DNA of 19,481 bases from Muribaculaceae bacterium (GTDB lineage Bacteria > Bacteroidota > Bacteroidia > Bacteroidales > Muribaculaceae). Position numbers and translations under genes: made by a program. Shown piece by piece: positions 5,422 through 13,716 of this stretch. Location: NCBI GenBank assembly GCA_016287065.1, contig JAEEVB010000009.1, positions 1 through 19,481 on the forward strand, read 5' to 3'. The first letter of the stretch is position 1. Each line of letters opens with the position of its first letter. The notes beneath the pieces are model-generated. The model was not told where the DNA came from. It saw only the letters and a program-made list of their open reading frames with translations, and did no database searches.

Positions 5422-8043
5422 ATGAACAAGAAGCAGACATTCTGGAGAGCGCTCGCCCTCGCGACGGCACTCCTCACCATGCCCGCAACTGTGTGGGCCG
5501 ACAGCGCTTTCGGAGGCGGAAGCGGTACGCCAGCCGACCCTTATCGTATTGAAAATCCCCAACACTTGCGTCAACTCGCTGCCGATGTGAACAACGGCAA
5601 CAGTTATGAAAACAAGTATTTTAAAATGACCCAGTCGTTCAGCTGCTGGATTGAGCCCTTTACTCCCATTGGCGGCAAGTATTACACCACTGGTAGCGGC
5701 AGCAACTCGTCGACAGGAACGCAAAAATTCTGCGGCACCTTTGACGGCAACGGGTACACCATCAACGACCTAAACATCCGTCCGATGGGCGATTTCTATG
5801 GCATAGGCCTGTTTGGAGAACTTGGCTATGGAGCCGTAGTCAAGAACCTCACTATAGGCAGCTCAAATATCACCTCCACCATTATGGGATGGGGCAACAG
5901 TGGAGCCATTGCCGGCTGCGTTAATAATAACGCCGGCATTTATGACTGCCAAGTGAAAAGTGGTGTCATCGTGTCGGTTGACCCTGACCACTTAGCACAA
6001 ATTGTGACAAGCAGTGCAGGCTTCGGTGGCATTGCAGGCGAGAACATGGGCATCATCAGCAATTGCACGAGCAAAGCCACTGTGACCAATGCCGACATCA
6101 ATGGTGTGAACACCTTGGGAGGCATCGTGGGTTACAATGGCGGCAAAGTGTGGTCGTGCATCAGTCTGGCCACAGTGATTGGTAGCAATCAGGTGGGCGG
6201 CATTGCCGGCAATAAAAGCAACCAATGTGAGTTCTCCTCTAATTATTACCGTAGCGAACGAACCATAGGTGGCGTGAATGGCCAAAATATTGATGGTGCC
6301 ACCTGGATGGGCAAACTCAACTATACCGAGTGGGTAGCAGGCAGCGCCAACTCGTCGGTCGTGTATAGCGACAATGGCACTAACTATTATAAGCCTGGCA
6401 CCACCATGTGGATGAGTCTCAACCTGCTCGACCCCGCCGGATATGTGATTCACAACAACGACAACGCACAATTCATCGCCAATGGCGTGCCCATGACCGA
6501 CGACATGATGGGTGGCGTTGAATACAAAGTGTTTTATATGCCCGCCGAGGATGTCACCATCAGCGCCACAGGCATCGACTACCAGCGCGACATCGCCTAT
6601 TCGCAATGGTTCAAAATCAACATCCCCACTCAGGAATACACCGGCGAGGCACTCACTCCAGCAGTGACCATAACCGACATAAAAGACGGAGCCAACACGG
6701 TGCTCATTGAAGGCACACACTACACCATCACCCTTCCCCAGAACCCAATGGTGGAAGTAGGTGAATACACCCTCACCATCACTGGCATAGGCGACTTCAC
6801 CAACAGCACCACCGCCACATTCACCATCGACCCCATAGGTGGCAGTTCGGAGTGGTATGGCAGCGGCACCCAGACCGACCCCTACCGCATCTGCTCGGTC
6901 AATGCCATGAGCCGTGTTGCAGAAAGAATTACTGAGATGGACTATACCAATGTTTATTTCGTTCTTGATGCCGACCTTGACTACACCGGCAAGGAATATA
7001 AGATTATTGGTTCAGGCAGCAATCAGTTCCAAGGAAAATTTGACGGTAAAGGACACACCTTGAGCAATGTCACCATTGTATCAGGAAGTAATTACACAGG
7101 TTTGTTTGGGCAAATCGGCGAAAATGGAGTGGTGAAGAATTTGATCCTTGGCAGCGGTTCGCAGGTTCCAGGAACGCAATACACTGCAGCCATTTGTGGC
7201 ATGAACCGCGGAAGAATTGAAGGCTGCATCAACTACGCTGAAATATCTGGATATCGGAACTCTGGTGGAATCGCCGCAATGAATTATAATGTTGTGCTGA
7301 ATTGCTGCAACTATGGGAACGTTACCGCAGACAACAAATCGGCAGGAGGCATCGTGGCATATACTGGAGGAAATGTGGAGAATTGTGTCAACGAAGGGCG
7401 AGTATCATCAGGAGGAAATAATGTGGGCGGCATCGTAGGCTACCATTACCAAGGCTCAGTATATTCAAGTCTCAATCTTGGCATAATCACAGGCAGTAGT
7501 GATGTGGGCGGCATCATTGGTTACAACAATGGTATCAACTACTCGCACCTGAACAACTACTATGCACCAAACACCGCCAACGGCGGCATCCGCGGCCAGG
7601 ATGCTGAAGGTGTTGCCATGAAGGGCTACACCATTACTGGCGACTATAATGTGGTGGTTGATCTTGTTGAAGAGGCTACAGTGGGAATCGCCTACAACAA
7701 TAAGGTGTATGCAGGCAAGAATCAGCAGGTGAATCTCTACATCGACTTGATGGACGACACTGAGTGCGAGTTTGTGGCTAGTGCGGGTAGCCTCAATGAC
7801 AACGAGGATGGCACATGGACGCTCATCATGCCCGCCGAAAATGTAATCATCAGCAATCCATCACAAAGCATGCAAGGTGACGTGAACGGTGACCAGAAAG
7901 TGAATGTGCTGGATGTCACAACCCTCATCAACATGATTCTCAAAGTCATCCCCACGACCGATGCTGCCAACGTGAACGGTGACGAGGACGTGAATGTGCT
8001 CGACGTCACAGCCCTTATCAATATCATTTTGAGAGCAAACTGA
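5422..8043 (+). CDS. Secreted GLUG-repeat protein with C-terminal type I dockerin
   Basis: This 873-residue protein begins with a Sec signal peptide, likely cleaved after VWA at residue 26. Two similar halves follow. The first (about 30-300) starts with GTPADPYRI and carries beta-helical GLUG-type repeats (FDGNGYTINDLNI, GGIAGENMGIISNC, GGIVGYNGGKVWSC). A module ending in MPAEDVTI follows (about 322-382), then an MBG-like beta domain (385-470). The second half restarts at residue 478 with GTQTDPYRI, has GLUG repeats again to about 740, and a second module ending in MPAENVIIS at 803-811. The last 55 residues are a dockerin with two Ca-binding loops (DVNGDQKVNVLDV, NVNGDEDVNVLDV). GLUG proteins are often adhesins or surface proteins. 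I see no catalytic domain and no cohesin in the window. An A-rich leader precedes the ATG. Confidence 0.9.
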   Translation: MNKKQTFWRALALATALLTMPATVWADSAFGGGSGTPADPYRIENPQHLRQLAADVNNGNSYENKYFKMTQSFSCWIEPFTPIGGKYYTTGSGSNSSTGTQKFCGTFDGNGYTINDLNIRPMGDFYGIGLFGELGYGAVVKNLTIGSSNITSTIMGWGNSGAIAGCVNNNAGIYDCQVKSGVIVSVDPDHLAQIVTSSAGFGGIAGENMGIISNCTSKATVTNADINGVNTLGGIVGYNGGKVWSCISLATVIGSNQVGGIAGNKSNQCEFSSNYYRSERTIGGVNGQNIDGATWMGKLNYTEWVAGSANSSVVYSDNGTNYYKPGTTMWMSLNLLDPAGYVIHNNDNAQFIANGVPMTDDMMGGVEYKVFYMPAEDVTISATGIDYQRDIAYSQWFKINIPTQEYTGEALTPAVTITDIKDGANTVLIEGTHYTITLPQNPMVEVGEYTLTITGIGDFTNSTTATFTIDPIGGSSEWYGSGTQTDPYRICSVNAMSRVAERITEMDYTNVYFVLDADLDYTGKEYKIIGSGSNQFQGKFDGKGHTLSNVTIVSGSNYTGLFGQIGENGVVKNLILGSGSQVPGTQYTAAICGMNRGRIEGCINYAEISGYRNSGGIAAMNYNVVLNCCNYGNVTADNKSAGGIVAYTGGNVENCVNEGRVSSGGNNVGGIVGYHYQGSVYSSLNLGIITGSSDVGGIIGYNNGINYSHLNNYYAPNTANGGIRGQDAEGVAMKGYTITGDYNVVVDLVEEATVGIAYNNKVYAGKNQQVNLYIDLMDDTECEFVASAGSLNDNEDGTWTLIMPAENVIISNPSQSMQGDVNGDQKVNVLDVTTLINMILKVIPTTDAANVNGDEDVNVLDVTALINIILRAN

Positions 8044-8093
8044 TGTCCAGATGAGAATTTAGAGTGTTCGATAAAACGTGTAGTAGATAAAAC

Positions 8094-8133
8094 CTGCACC
8101 CCAAAAGTTTTGTATCTAACTTTTGGGGTGCAG
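8094..8133. terminator. Perfect 16-bp inverted repeat between convergent genes (likely bidirectional terminator)
   Basis: CTGCACCCCAAAAGTT (8094-8109) pairs perfectly with AACTTTTGGGGTGCAG (8118-8133) around an 8-base loop. It lies between the stop of the GLUG/dockerin gene and the stop of the convergent peptidase gene. On the minus strand the stem is followed by GTTTTATC, and on the plus strand by TTCATATTTG, so it could terminate both. The arms also resemble IS3/IS150-type element ends. Confidence 0.6.
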
Positions 8134-8162
8134 TTCATATTTGATTAACCATGAACCAGCTG

Positions 8163-8193
8163 TTGAACTGGTGACAATTCGTCACCGTTTCAA
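8163..8193 (-). terminator. Second imperfect hairpin downstream of the peptidase gene
   Basis: TTGAACTGGTGAC (8163-8175) pairs with GTCACCGTTTCAA (8181-8193) around a 5-base loop with two mismatches. It is 26 bases past the stop of the dipeptidyl peptidase III gene. No T-run follows, so it may stabilise the 3' end instead of terminating. Confidence 0.3.
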
Positions 8194-8218
8194 TGCTATT
8201 GGTTCGTCGGTCGTGCTG

Positions 8219-10234
8219 TTACTTGGTGAGGGGGCTGTAGTCGCGCGAGTAGCGGAGCATCTGGTCGATGTAGTTCTCGCCATAGGTAACCTTCACATCG
8301 GTAATGTTGCCGTTCTTGTCATAGACGGGCTTGTAGACGGGGTTCACAAAGCCCTTGTAGGGAGCGATGTTGAGCGCCTCGTAGCGTTTCAGGATTTCCT
8401 TGTGAATCTTGGGATCGACCTTCACACCGTAGGTTTCTACCAGTTTGCGGCCAGCCTCAAAGTCGCCCTCGCTCTTGATGCGCTGCACTTCCTTGAGCAG
8501 TTGGCCAAAGAGGTTGCGGAGTTTCTTGTAGTCGTTAATCTTCACGTAGGTCTTACCATTGCGCTTCACGATTTGGATCACCTTGTCCTTCTTGCCTTTC
8601 TCCAAGCACCACTCGCTGATGAACTTGCGGTTGCGCATGTGGCTCTCCTCAATGTTCTTGCCCGGCTCGATGCGGGTGAGCTGGGTGAGCAGACCGTTCA
8701 TGATGTACTTGTAGTACTCGGCCTGATATGCGTTGGGATCGTCGAAGATGCCCAGTTCAACGAGTTTGGGATCGCCCAGATAGTAGAGGGCAAAGAGGTC
8801 GGCACGGCCTTCCTCGAGGGTAGCACCGTAGGCCTTGAGAGCGTCGGGATCAACACCAGGGAGCAGTTGGCCCGAAGCATGGCCCAGGCACTCGTGCAGG
8901 TCGGTGTGCAGTTTGTCGGCCAGAGTGAGGTGCTTCTTCATCATCTCTACCTCAACATTACTATAGGCAAATTCCTCGTTCATGCCCGAGCCTTTCGAAG
9001 CCTCGTCGTAGGCATCGGTGATGTTCTCGAGCGTCACGCTCTTAGAGCCGTGTGCGGCGCGAATCCAGTTGCTGTTGGGCAGGTTGATGCCGATGGGAGT
9101 TGAGGGATAGCTGTCGCCAGCCAGGATGGCAGCGGTAATCACCTTGGCGCTCACGCCCTTCACATTTTTCTTTTTGAAGCGGGGGTCAACTGGCGAGTTG
9201 TCCTCGAACCACTGTGCGTTGCCGCTGATGATAGAAGTGCGACGCGAAGCCTCGTTGTTGCGGAAGTTCACGATGCTCTCCCAGTTGGCAGTCATGCCCA
9301 GAGGATCGCCGTAGCTCTCGATAAAGGCATTGATGAAGTCGATGTCGCTCTTGGTGTCTTCGGCCCACAGAATCGAGTAGTCATCGAAGGTCTTGAGGTC
9401 GCCTGTCTCATAGAATTCAATAAGTTTCTCGATATGAGCTCTTTGAGCGTCGTTCTCAGCCACCTCGGCAGCCTTCTGCAACCAGTAGACAATGTTGACG
9501 ATAGCACGGGAGTAGAGTCCACCCACCTTGTAGGGTTTCTCCACCACCTTGCCGTTCTCCTTCACCACCTTGGTGTTCAAACCGTAAGAGATGGGAGTGG
9601 CATCGTTGGGGTCTTTCAGCGCATCGAAGTAAGCTTCTACCTCGGCCTGAGTCACACCCTCATAGAGGTTGTTGGCACTGGTCACGATGAGGTCTTCGCC
9701 ATCGGCCTGATTCACGCGCTTGGCCATGTAGGTGGGATCGAAAATCACGCGGTCGAGCACGGTGAGCATCTGGTCGAGTGTCTGACCCTTGCACAGTGGC
9801 AGTTTGTCCTTAGGTAGTTCTTTCACTTGAGCATCGAAGAAAGCCTGTGAGAACTGAGGTACGAACTTGTCTTGCGAATAGTGATGGTGAATGCCATTGC
9901 CAAACCAAATTTGCTTCAGGTAGAGTTCAAGGCCTTTGAAATCGGCGCTCGTGCGGTCGCCCTTGAAGTTGGTGTAAACAGCCTCCACCAGTTGGCGAAT
10001 CTGCAGGTTGTACTTGCCGTTCTGGTCGGTGAGAATGTCGCGACCCTGCTGAGCGGCTTCGGTCAGGTAATAGACCAGCTTCTTCTGGTTCAACGAGAGT
10101 TCGTCGAAACCAGGCACCTGGTAGCGCAGTACCTCGATGTCGGCAAAGCGGTCTACATTGTAGTTAAAATCTTGTGCCATAGCACCTGTTGTTGAAATCA
10201 ATGCTGTCATAACAGCTAAAAAAGTTTTTTTCAT
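8219..10234 (-). CDS. Exported dipeptidyl peptidase III (family M49)
   Basis: The 671-residue product is an M49 zinc exopeptidase, which releases dipeptides from the N-terminus of short peptides. The zinc motif is HECLGH at 447-452, the Cys-containing variant known from Bacteroides thetaiotaomicron DPP III, with one residue of offset. The third ligand is E475 in EEGRAD (474-479). Length agrees with the bacterial family (about 675). Residues 1-20 form a Sec signal peptide ending GAMA before QDF, with no lipobox Cys, so the enzyme probably acts in the periplasm or outside, unlike the cytosolic eukaryotic enzymes. It is the last gene of the probable dxr-rseP unit, 27 bases after the unknown secreted protein. 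A role in peptide scavenging is inferred. Confidence 0.93.
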   Translation of the reverse strand: MKKTFLAVMTALISTTGAMAQDFNYNVDRFADIEVLRYQVPGFDELSLNQKKLVYYLTEAAQQGRDILTDQNGKYNLQIRQLVEAVYTNFKGDRTSADFKGLELYLKQIWFGNGIHHHYSQDKFVPQFSQAFFDAQVKELPKDKLPLCKGQTLDQMLTVLDRVIFDPTYMAKRVNQADGEDLIVTSANNLYEGVTQAEVEAYFDALKDPNDATPISYGLNTKVVKENGKVVEKPYKVGGLYSRAIVNIVYWLQKAAEVAENDAQRAHIEKLIEFYETGDLKTFDDYSILWAEDTKSDIDFINAFIESYGDPLGMTANWESIVNFRNNEASRRTSIISGNAQWFEDNSPVDPRFKKKNVKGVSAKVITAAILAGDSYPSTPIGINLPNSNWIRAAHGSKSVTLENITDAYDEASKGSGMNEEFAYSNVEVEMMKKHLTLADKLHTDLHECLGHASGQLLPGVDPDALKAYGATLEEGRADLFALYYLGDPKLVELGIFDDPNAYQAEYYKYIMNGLLTQLTRIEPGKNIEESHMRNRKFISEWCLEKGKKDKVIQIVKRNGKTYVKINDYKKLRNLFGQLLKEVQRIKSEGDFEAGRKLVETYGVKVDPKIHKEILKRYEALNIAPYKGFVNPVYKPVYDKNGNITDVKVTYGENYIDQMLRYSRDYSPLTK

Positions 10235-10261
10235 AGGTATATGTTTAAAATGATTTTATTT

Positions 10262-10975
10262 TCAATTCTTAGACACAGTGAAGTTGCTTCCGGTCCACTT
10301 GAGCACCACACTCTTCTTGGGATTGTCATTGTGTGTGAGTTTTATGTTCTTGCCCACGCGAGGCAGTTCAATGTCGTACTTCCTGAAGTCAAACTTCTGA
10401 CCACACATCACCTCGGGTGTGCGCGGACGCCAAATCATCTCACCGCTATTGATCTTGAAGAACATCAAGTCGTTGACACACACTGTTGTACGGTCATCGA
10501 GGTCCTCGCCTGGCAATATCGGGTCGAGGGCATCGTTGCCGTCATAGCGATACTCGTCGCCAATAAAGGCCACACCCACGAGCACGCCACCATCGTCGGT
10601 GCGCCAATAGCACATCTCCACCTTATTGACGAGTTCGGTGAAGACTTCGGCCTTGAAATAGCCATTCTTTTCGTCAAGCACCATTCCATCAAAGATATTT
10701 TCGGTGTCAAGGCCCAGCAAGTAGTCTACTCCAGCATGAAGCAAGTAGTTGGGATAGGCATAAGCCAAACCCACAAAGTAGTTCTTGATCGTCATCTTGC
10801 TGAGCACGCTGCCGGCCGAGTACAGGTTCTGGTTGTGCCACTCCTTGACAATGTCGGACACCGACATTTCATGGCCAGCGAAATTGTACTCTTCCTGCGC
10901 CAACGAGCGTGCGGGTGCTACAAGCATGGCACATGCCAGCATGGCCATTGCTACGGGTTTAAGCATCTTTTTCAT
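10262..10975 (-). CDS. Unrecognised secreted protein
   Basis: I do not recognise this 237-residue protein. It starts with a clear Sec signal peptide (residues 1-26, ending ARSLA before QEEYNF) and no lipobox. The mature part is mixed alpha/beta, rich in Asp and aromatic residues. Acidic patches include DTENIFDGMVLDEKNGYF, GDEYRYDGNDALD and PGEDLDD. Two Cys residues (in EMCYW and TVCVN) plus one in VMCGQ could form a disulfide. It sits 30 bases after the methyltransferase stop and 27 before the peptidase start, so it is very likely co-transcribed with both. The pairing with an exported peptidase suggests a periplasmic role, but nothing in the sequence shows a function. Confidence 0.75.
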   Translation of the reverse strand: MKKMLKPVAMAMLACAMLVAPARSLAQEEYNFAGHEMSVSDIVKEWHNQNLYSAGSVLSKMTIKNYFVGLAYAYPNYLLHAGVDYLLGLDTENIFDGMVLDEKNGYFKAEVFTELVNKVEMCYWRTDDGGVLVGVAFIGDEYRYDGNDALDPILPGEDLDDRTTVCVNDLMFFKINSGEMIWRPRTPEVMCGQKFDFRKYDIELPRVGKNIKLTHNDNPKKSVVLKWTGSNFTVSKN

Positions 10976-11005
10976 CTTTAATGATATTATGAGTTAATAC
11001 TTGTT

Positions 11006-12187
11006 TCATTCCACATAGAGCACCAGTCCCTTCAGGTACTCGCCCTCGGGGTGATAGATGTTGATGGGATGGTCGGCTGGCTGCGTGAGCTGATGCAGGA
11101 TGCGCACCTTGCGCCGTGCTATGGCTGCAGCGCTGAACACTGCCAACCGGAACTGCTCCTTGTTCACCGCCTGTGAGCACGAGAAGGTGAACAGAATGCC
11201 ACCCGAGGCAATTTTTTCGAAAGCCTTGACATTGAGTTTGCGGTAACCTATGAGCGCATTCTTGAGGGCGGTCTTGTGCTTGGCAAAGGCGGGCGGGTCA
11301 AGGATGATGAGGTCGTAGGCATCCTTCTCCATCTCAGCAAGATACTTGAAGGCATCTACGGCAAACGACTCGTGGCGATCACACTCTGGGAAGTTGAGCG
11401 TCACATTGGCATCGGTGAGACTGATGGCCTTGGCCGAACTGTCGACCGAGTGCACCAGCTGCGCTCCGCCTCGCAAGGCATAGAACGAGAAGCCACCGGT
11501 GTAGCAGAACATGTTCAGCACTCTCCTACCCTGCGCATAGTGCTCGAGCAGACTGCGGTTCTCGCGCTGGTCGACAAAGAAACCCGTCTTCTGGCCCTTG
11601 AGCCAATCGACATGGAACTGCAGACCGTTCTCCATGGCCACATCCTGGTCATACTCGCCCACGATATAAGCATTCTGCGGGTCGAGATGAGCCTTGTAGG
11701 GCAATGTGGTCTCGCTCTTGTAGTACACATTCTTTACCAGCCCGTCGGGCAGGCGGGTGAGTGCATCGGCAATCAGGTTGCGGGCAAAGTGCATGCCAGG
11801 CGAGTGTGCCTGCATCACGGCAGTGTGACCATAAATGTCGATTACCAGACCGGGCAGAAAGTCGCCCTCGCCATGCACCAGACGGAAGGCATTGTTGTCT
11901 TCCCTGATCAAATCGAGCGCCTGACGCATCTTGTAGGCGGCAAGCAGCCTCTGCTCGAAGAACGCGGCATCGATTTCGCTATCGTCAAATGCCAATATGC
12001 GCACCGCAATGCTCCCTATCTGGTAGTGGCCATTGCCAATGTGCTCGCCTTCGTGACTGTAGACCGACACGAGGTCGCCCTCTTCCACATCGTCCATGCG
12101 CTCAATCGCACCCGAGAACACCCAGGGGTGGAACCGCTTCAACGATTCCTCCTTGCCCCGACGCAATATCACTCGTTTATATACCAT
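11006..12187 (-). CDS. RlmI-like class I SAM-dependent 23S rRNA methyltransferase
   Basis: This 393-residue protein has the RlmI/YccW layout: an N-terminal PUA-like RNA-binding domain (about 1-75), a linker domain with GEGDFLPGLVID (106-117), and a C-terminal Rossmann methyltransferase. KTGFFVDQREN is at 200-210, the SAM-binding loop LNMFCYTGGFSFYA at 224-237, LDPPAFAKHK at 295-304, and FSCS at 335-338 with the conserved Cys (C337). RlmI makes m5C1962 in E. coli 23S rRNA; the exact target here is inferred. Length matches the family (396 in E. coli). It begins 22 bases after the rseP stop. RlmK or another YccW-family enzyme is the main alternative. Confidence 0.9.
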   Translation of the reverse strand: MVYKRVILRRGKEESLKRFHPWVFSGAIERMDDVEEGDLVSVYSHEGEHIGNGHYQIGSIAVRILAFDDSEIDAAFFEQRLLAAYKMRQALDLIREDNNAFRLVHGEGDFLPGLVIDIYGHTAVMQAHSPGMHFARNLIADALTRLPDGLVKNVYYKSETTLPYKAHLDPQNAYIVGEYDQDVAMENGLQFHVDWLKGQKTGFFVDQRENRSLLEHYAQGRRVLNMFCYTGGFSFYALRGGAQLVHSVDSSAKAISLTDANVTLNFPECDRHESFAVDAFKYLAEMEKDAYDLIILDPPAFAKHKTALKNALIGYRKLNVKAFEKIASGGILFTFSCSQAVNKEQFRLAVFSAAAIARRKVRILHQLTQPADHPINIYHPEGEYLKGLVLYVE

Positions 12188-12209
12188 CTTTTATGCTATC
12201 AATAGTTAT

Positions 12210-13697
12210 TTACTTGAAGAAGAAGCGGTAAATGTCGTTACCGTTGGCAAAGAGCAGCAGTGCTATCAGGAAGATCATGCCTGCCATCTGGGCGCGCTCC
12301 ATGAATTTCTCGCTGGGCTTGCGTCTGAAGATAATCTCAAACAGCAGGAACAGCACATGGCCGCCATCGAGTGCCGGAATGGGCAGGATGTTCATGAATG
12401 CCAAGATAACCGACAGGAATGCCGTAATGCTCCAGAAACTGTACCAATCCCAATGATCGGGGAAGATGTGGCCAATTGAACCAAAGCCGCCCAGACTCTT
12501 GGCACCCTCGCTGGTGAACACATATTTGAATGCCTTCACATAGTCGACCAACTGCTTGCAGCCCTTCTCGATGCCACGCGGTATCGACTGGAAAATGTTG
12601 TAGCTGTGGTTCACCGTCTTGAAGATCTTTGATGCATCGTTCTGCAGTTCAAAGCCCAGTTTGCCGTCGCCGTCAATCTCCACATTCACCGTGAGGGTGT
12701 CGGCTCCACGCAACAGCGTCATGGGCACAGTCTTGCTCTTGTTTTTCTTGAGATTCTCGGTAAACACCTCATAGGTCTTGGTCGGCACACCGTTCACGGC
12801 AAGGAACTTGTCGCCCTCTTTCAGGCCGGCCTTCTCGGCACCGCCGCGAGGTTGGGTCTGCTTCACCACAACGGGCACATTCACCGTCATGAACTGAATG
12901 TCATTCTCCAGGTCGCTATTCACCTGCATCATGAAGTTCTTGGGCAAGTTGAGCGTGACCGTATCAGTGCCACGAAGCACCTGCACCTTGCTGGCCGACA
13001 AAATCTTGAGTTGGTCGGTGTCGAAGAATTCCACCTGAGCACCATCGGCTGTAAGCGGAATGTCGTTGTCAACAAAACCAGCCTTGTGGGCAGTTTCGCT
13101 GTACACAAGACCATCGGTTGCACTCTTGAAAGGCAGATATTCCTCACCCCAGTAGTAGACCATGCCTGCATAAATCACAATGGCAAGCAGGAAGTTGAAC
13201 AGCACACCACCCACCATGATGAGCAGGCGTTGCCAAGCGGGCTTGGCACGGAACTCCCATGGATGAACTTCATTGCTCAAATCCTTTGCATTGGTGGTCT
13301 CGTCGATCATGCCATTGATGGCGCAATAGCCACCCAGGGGCAGCCAGCCAATTCCATAAGTGGTGTCGCGCCAGGTCGACTTGCCGTTTTCGGGCATCTC
13401 TTCAGCCTGGATTTCTTTATGCGTTGGCACCTCGGCTGGAGCAGCGTCGGCGATATCTGTTTCTTGTTTATCTTCGTTTTCGGCAGGTTTCGGGTCTTTG
13501 GGATTCTTGAAGAAAGTGACCTTGTGCTTCTTGGGGTTCCACGACACAATCGAGAACCAGGGGTTGAAGAACAAGTAGAATTTGTCGACCTTTACCTTGA
13601 AGAGTCGCGAGAATGTGTAGTGTCCCAACTCGTGGATAAACACCAACAAACCCAGCGATACGATCAGTTCAAATGCTTTTAACCAAAATGTGCTCAT
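12210..13697 (-). CDS. rseP: RseP-like site-2 intramembrane zinc metalloprotease
   Basis: The 495-residue product is an M50 membrane protease that cuts transmembrane substrates such as anti-sigma factors and remnant signal peptides. The zinc motif HELGH is at 22-26 in the first helix, and the partner motif NILPIPALDGGH is at 436-447 near the C-terminal helices. Two PDZ-like domains lie between: one around SETAHKAGFVDNDI, and one around GGAEKAGLKEGDKFLAVNG. A Pro/Glu/Ala-rich, acidic insertion of about 40 residues (about 64-105) precedes the conserved YGIGWLPLGGYCAING and makes the protein longer than the usual 420-450. It follows dxr by 19 bases, and dxr-rseP adjacency is widespread in bacteria, which supports the call. 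Confidence 0.95.
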   Translation of the reverse strand: MSTFWLKAFELIVSLGLLVFIHELGHYTFSRLFKVKVDKFYLFFNPWFSIVSWNPKKHKVTFFKNPKDPKPAENEDKQETDIADAAPAEVPTHKEIQAEEMPENGKSTWRDTTYGIGWLPLGGYCAINGMIDETTNAKDLSNEVHPWEFRAKPAWQRLLIMVGGVLFNFLLAIVIYAGMVYYWGEEYLPFKSATDGLVYSETAHKAGFVDNDIPLTADGAQVEFFDTDQLKILSASKVQVLRGTDTVTLNLPKNFMMQVNSDLENDIQFMTVNVPVVVKQTQPRGGAEKAGLKEGDKFLAVNGVPTKTYEVFTENLKKNKSKTVPMTLLRGADTLTVNVEIDGDGKLGFELQNDASKIFKTVNHSYNIFQSIPRGIEKGCKQLVDYVKAFKYVFTSEGAKSLGGFGSIGHIFPDHWDWYSFWSITAFLSVILAFMNILPIPALDGGHVLFLLFEIIFRRKPSEKFMERAQMAGMIFLIALLLFANGNDIYRFFFK

Positions 13698-13716
13698 TTC
13701 TGTTTTTCAATTTTTT

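Noticed and set aside
5422..8043. Cellulosome component
   Set aside because: The dockerin is real, but there is no carbohydrate-active enzyme domain in the protein and no cohesin or scaffoldin gene in the window.
8094..8133. Complete insertion sequence or MITE
   Set aside because: The arms enclose only 8 bases, with no transposase and no visible target-site duplication in the flanks. Only a remnant or terminator is supportable.
8123..9103. 326-codon plus-strand frame opposite the dipeptidyl peptidase III gene
   Set aside because: It crosses the terminator hairpin and the end of a well-supported M49 gene. The translation is low-complexity Val/Leu/His without motifs.
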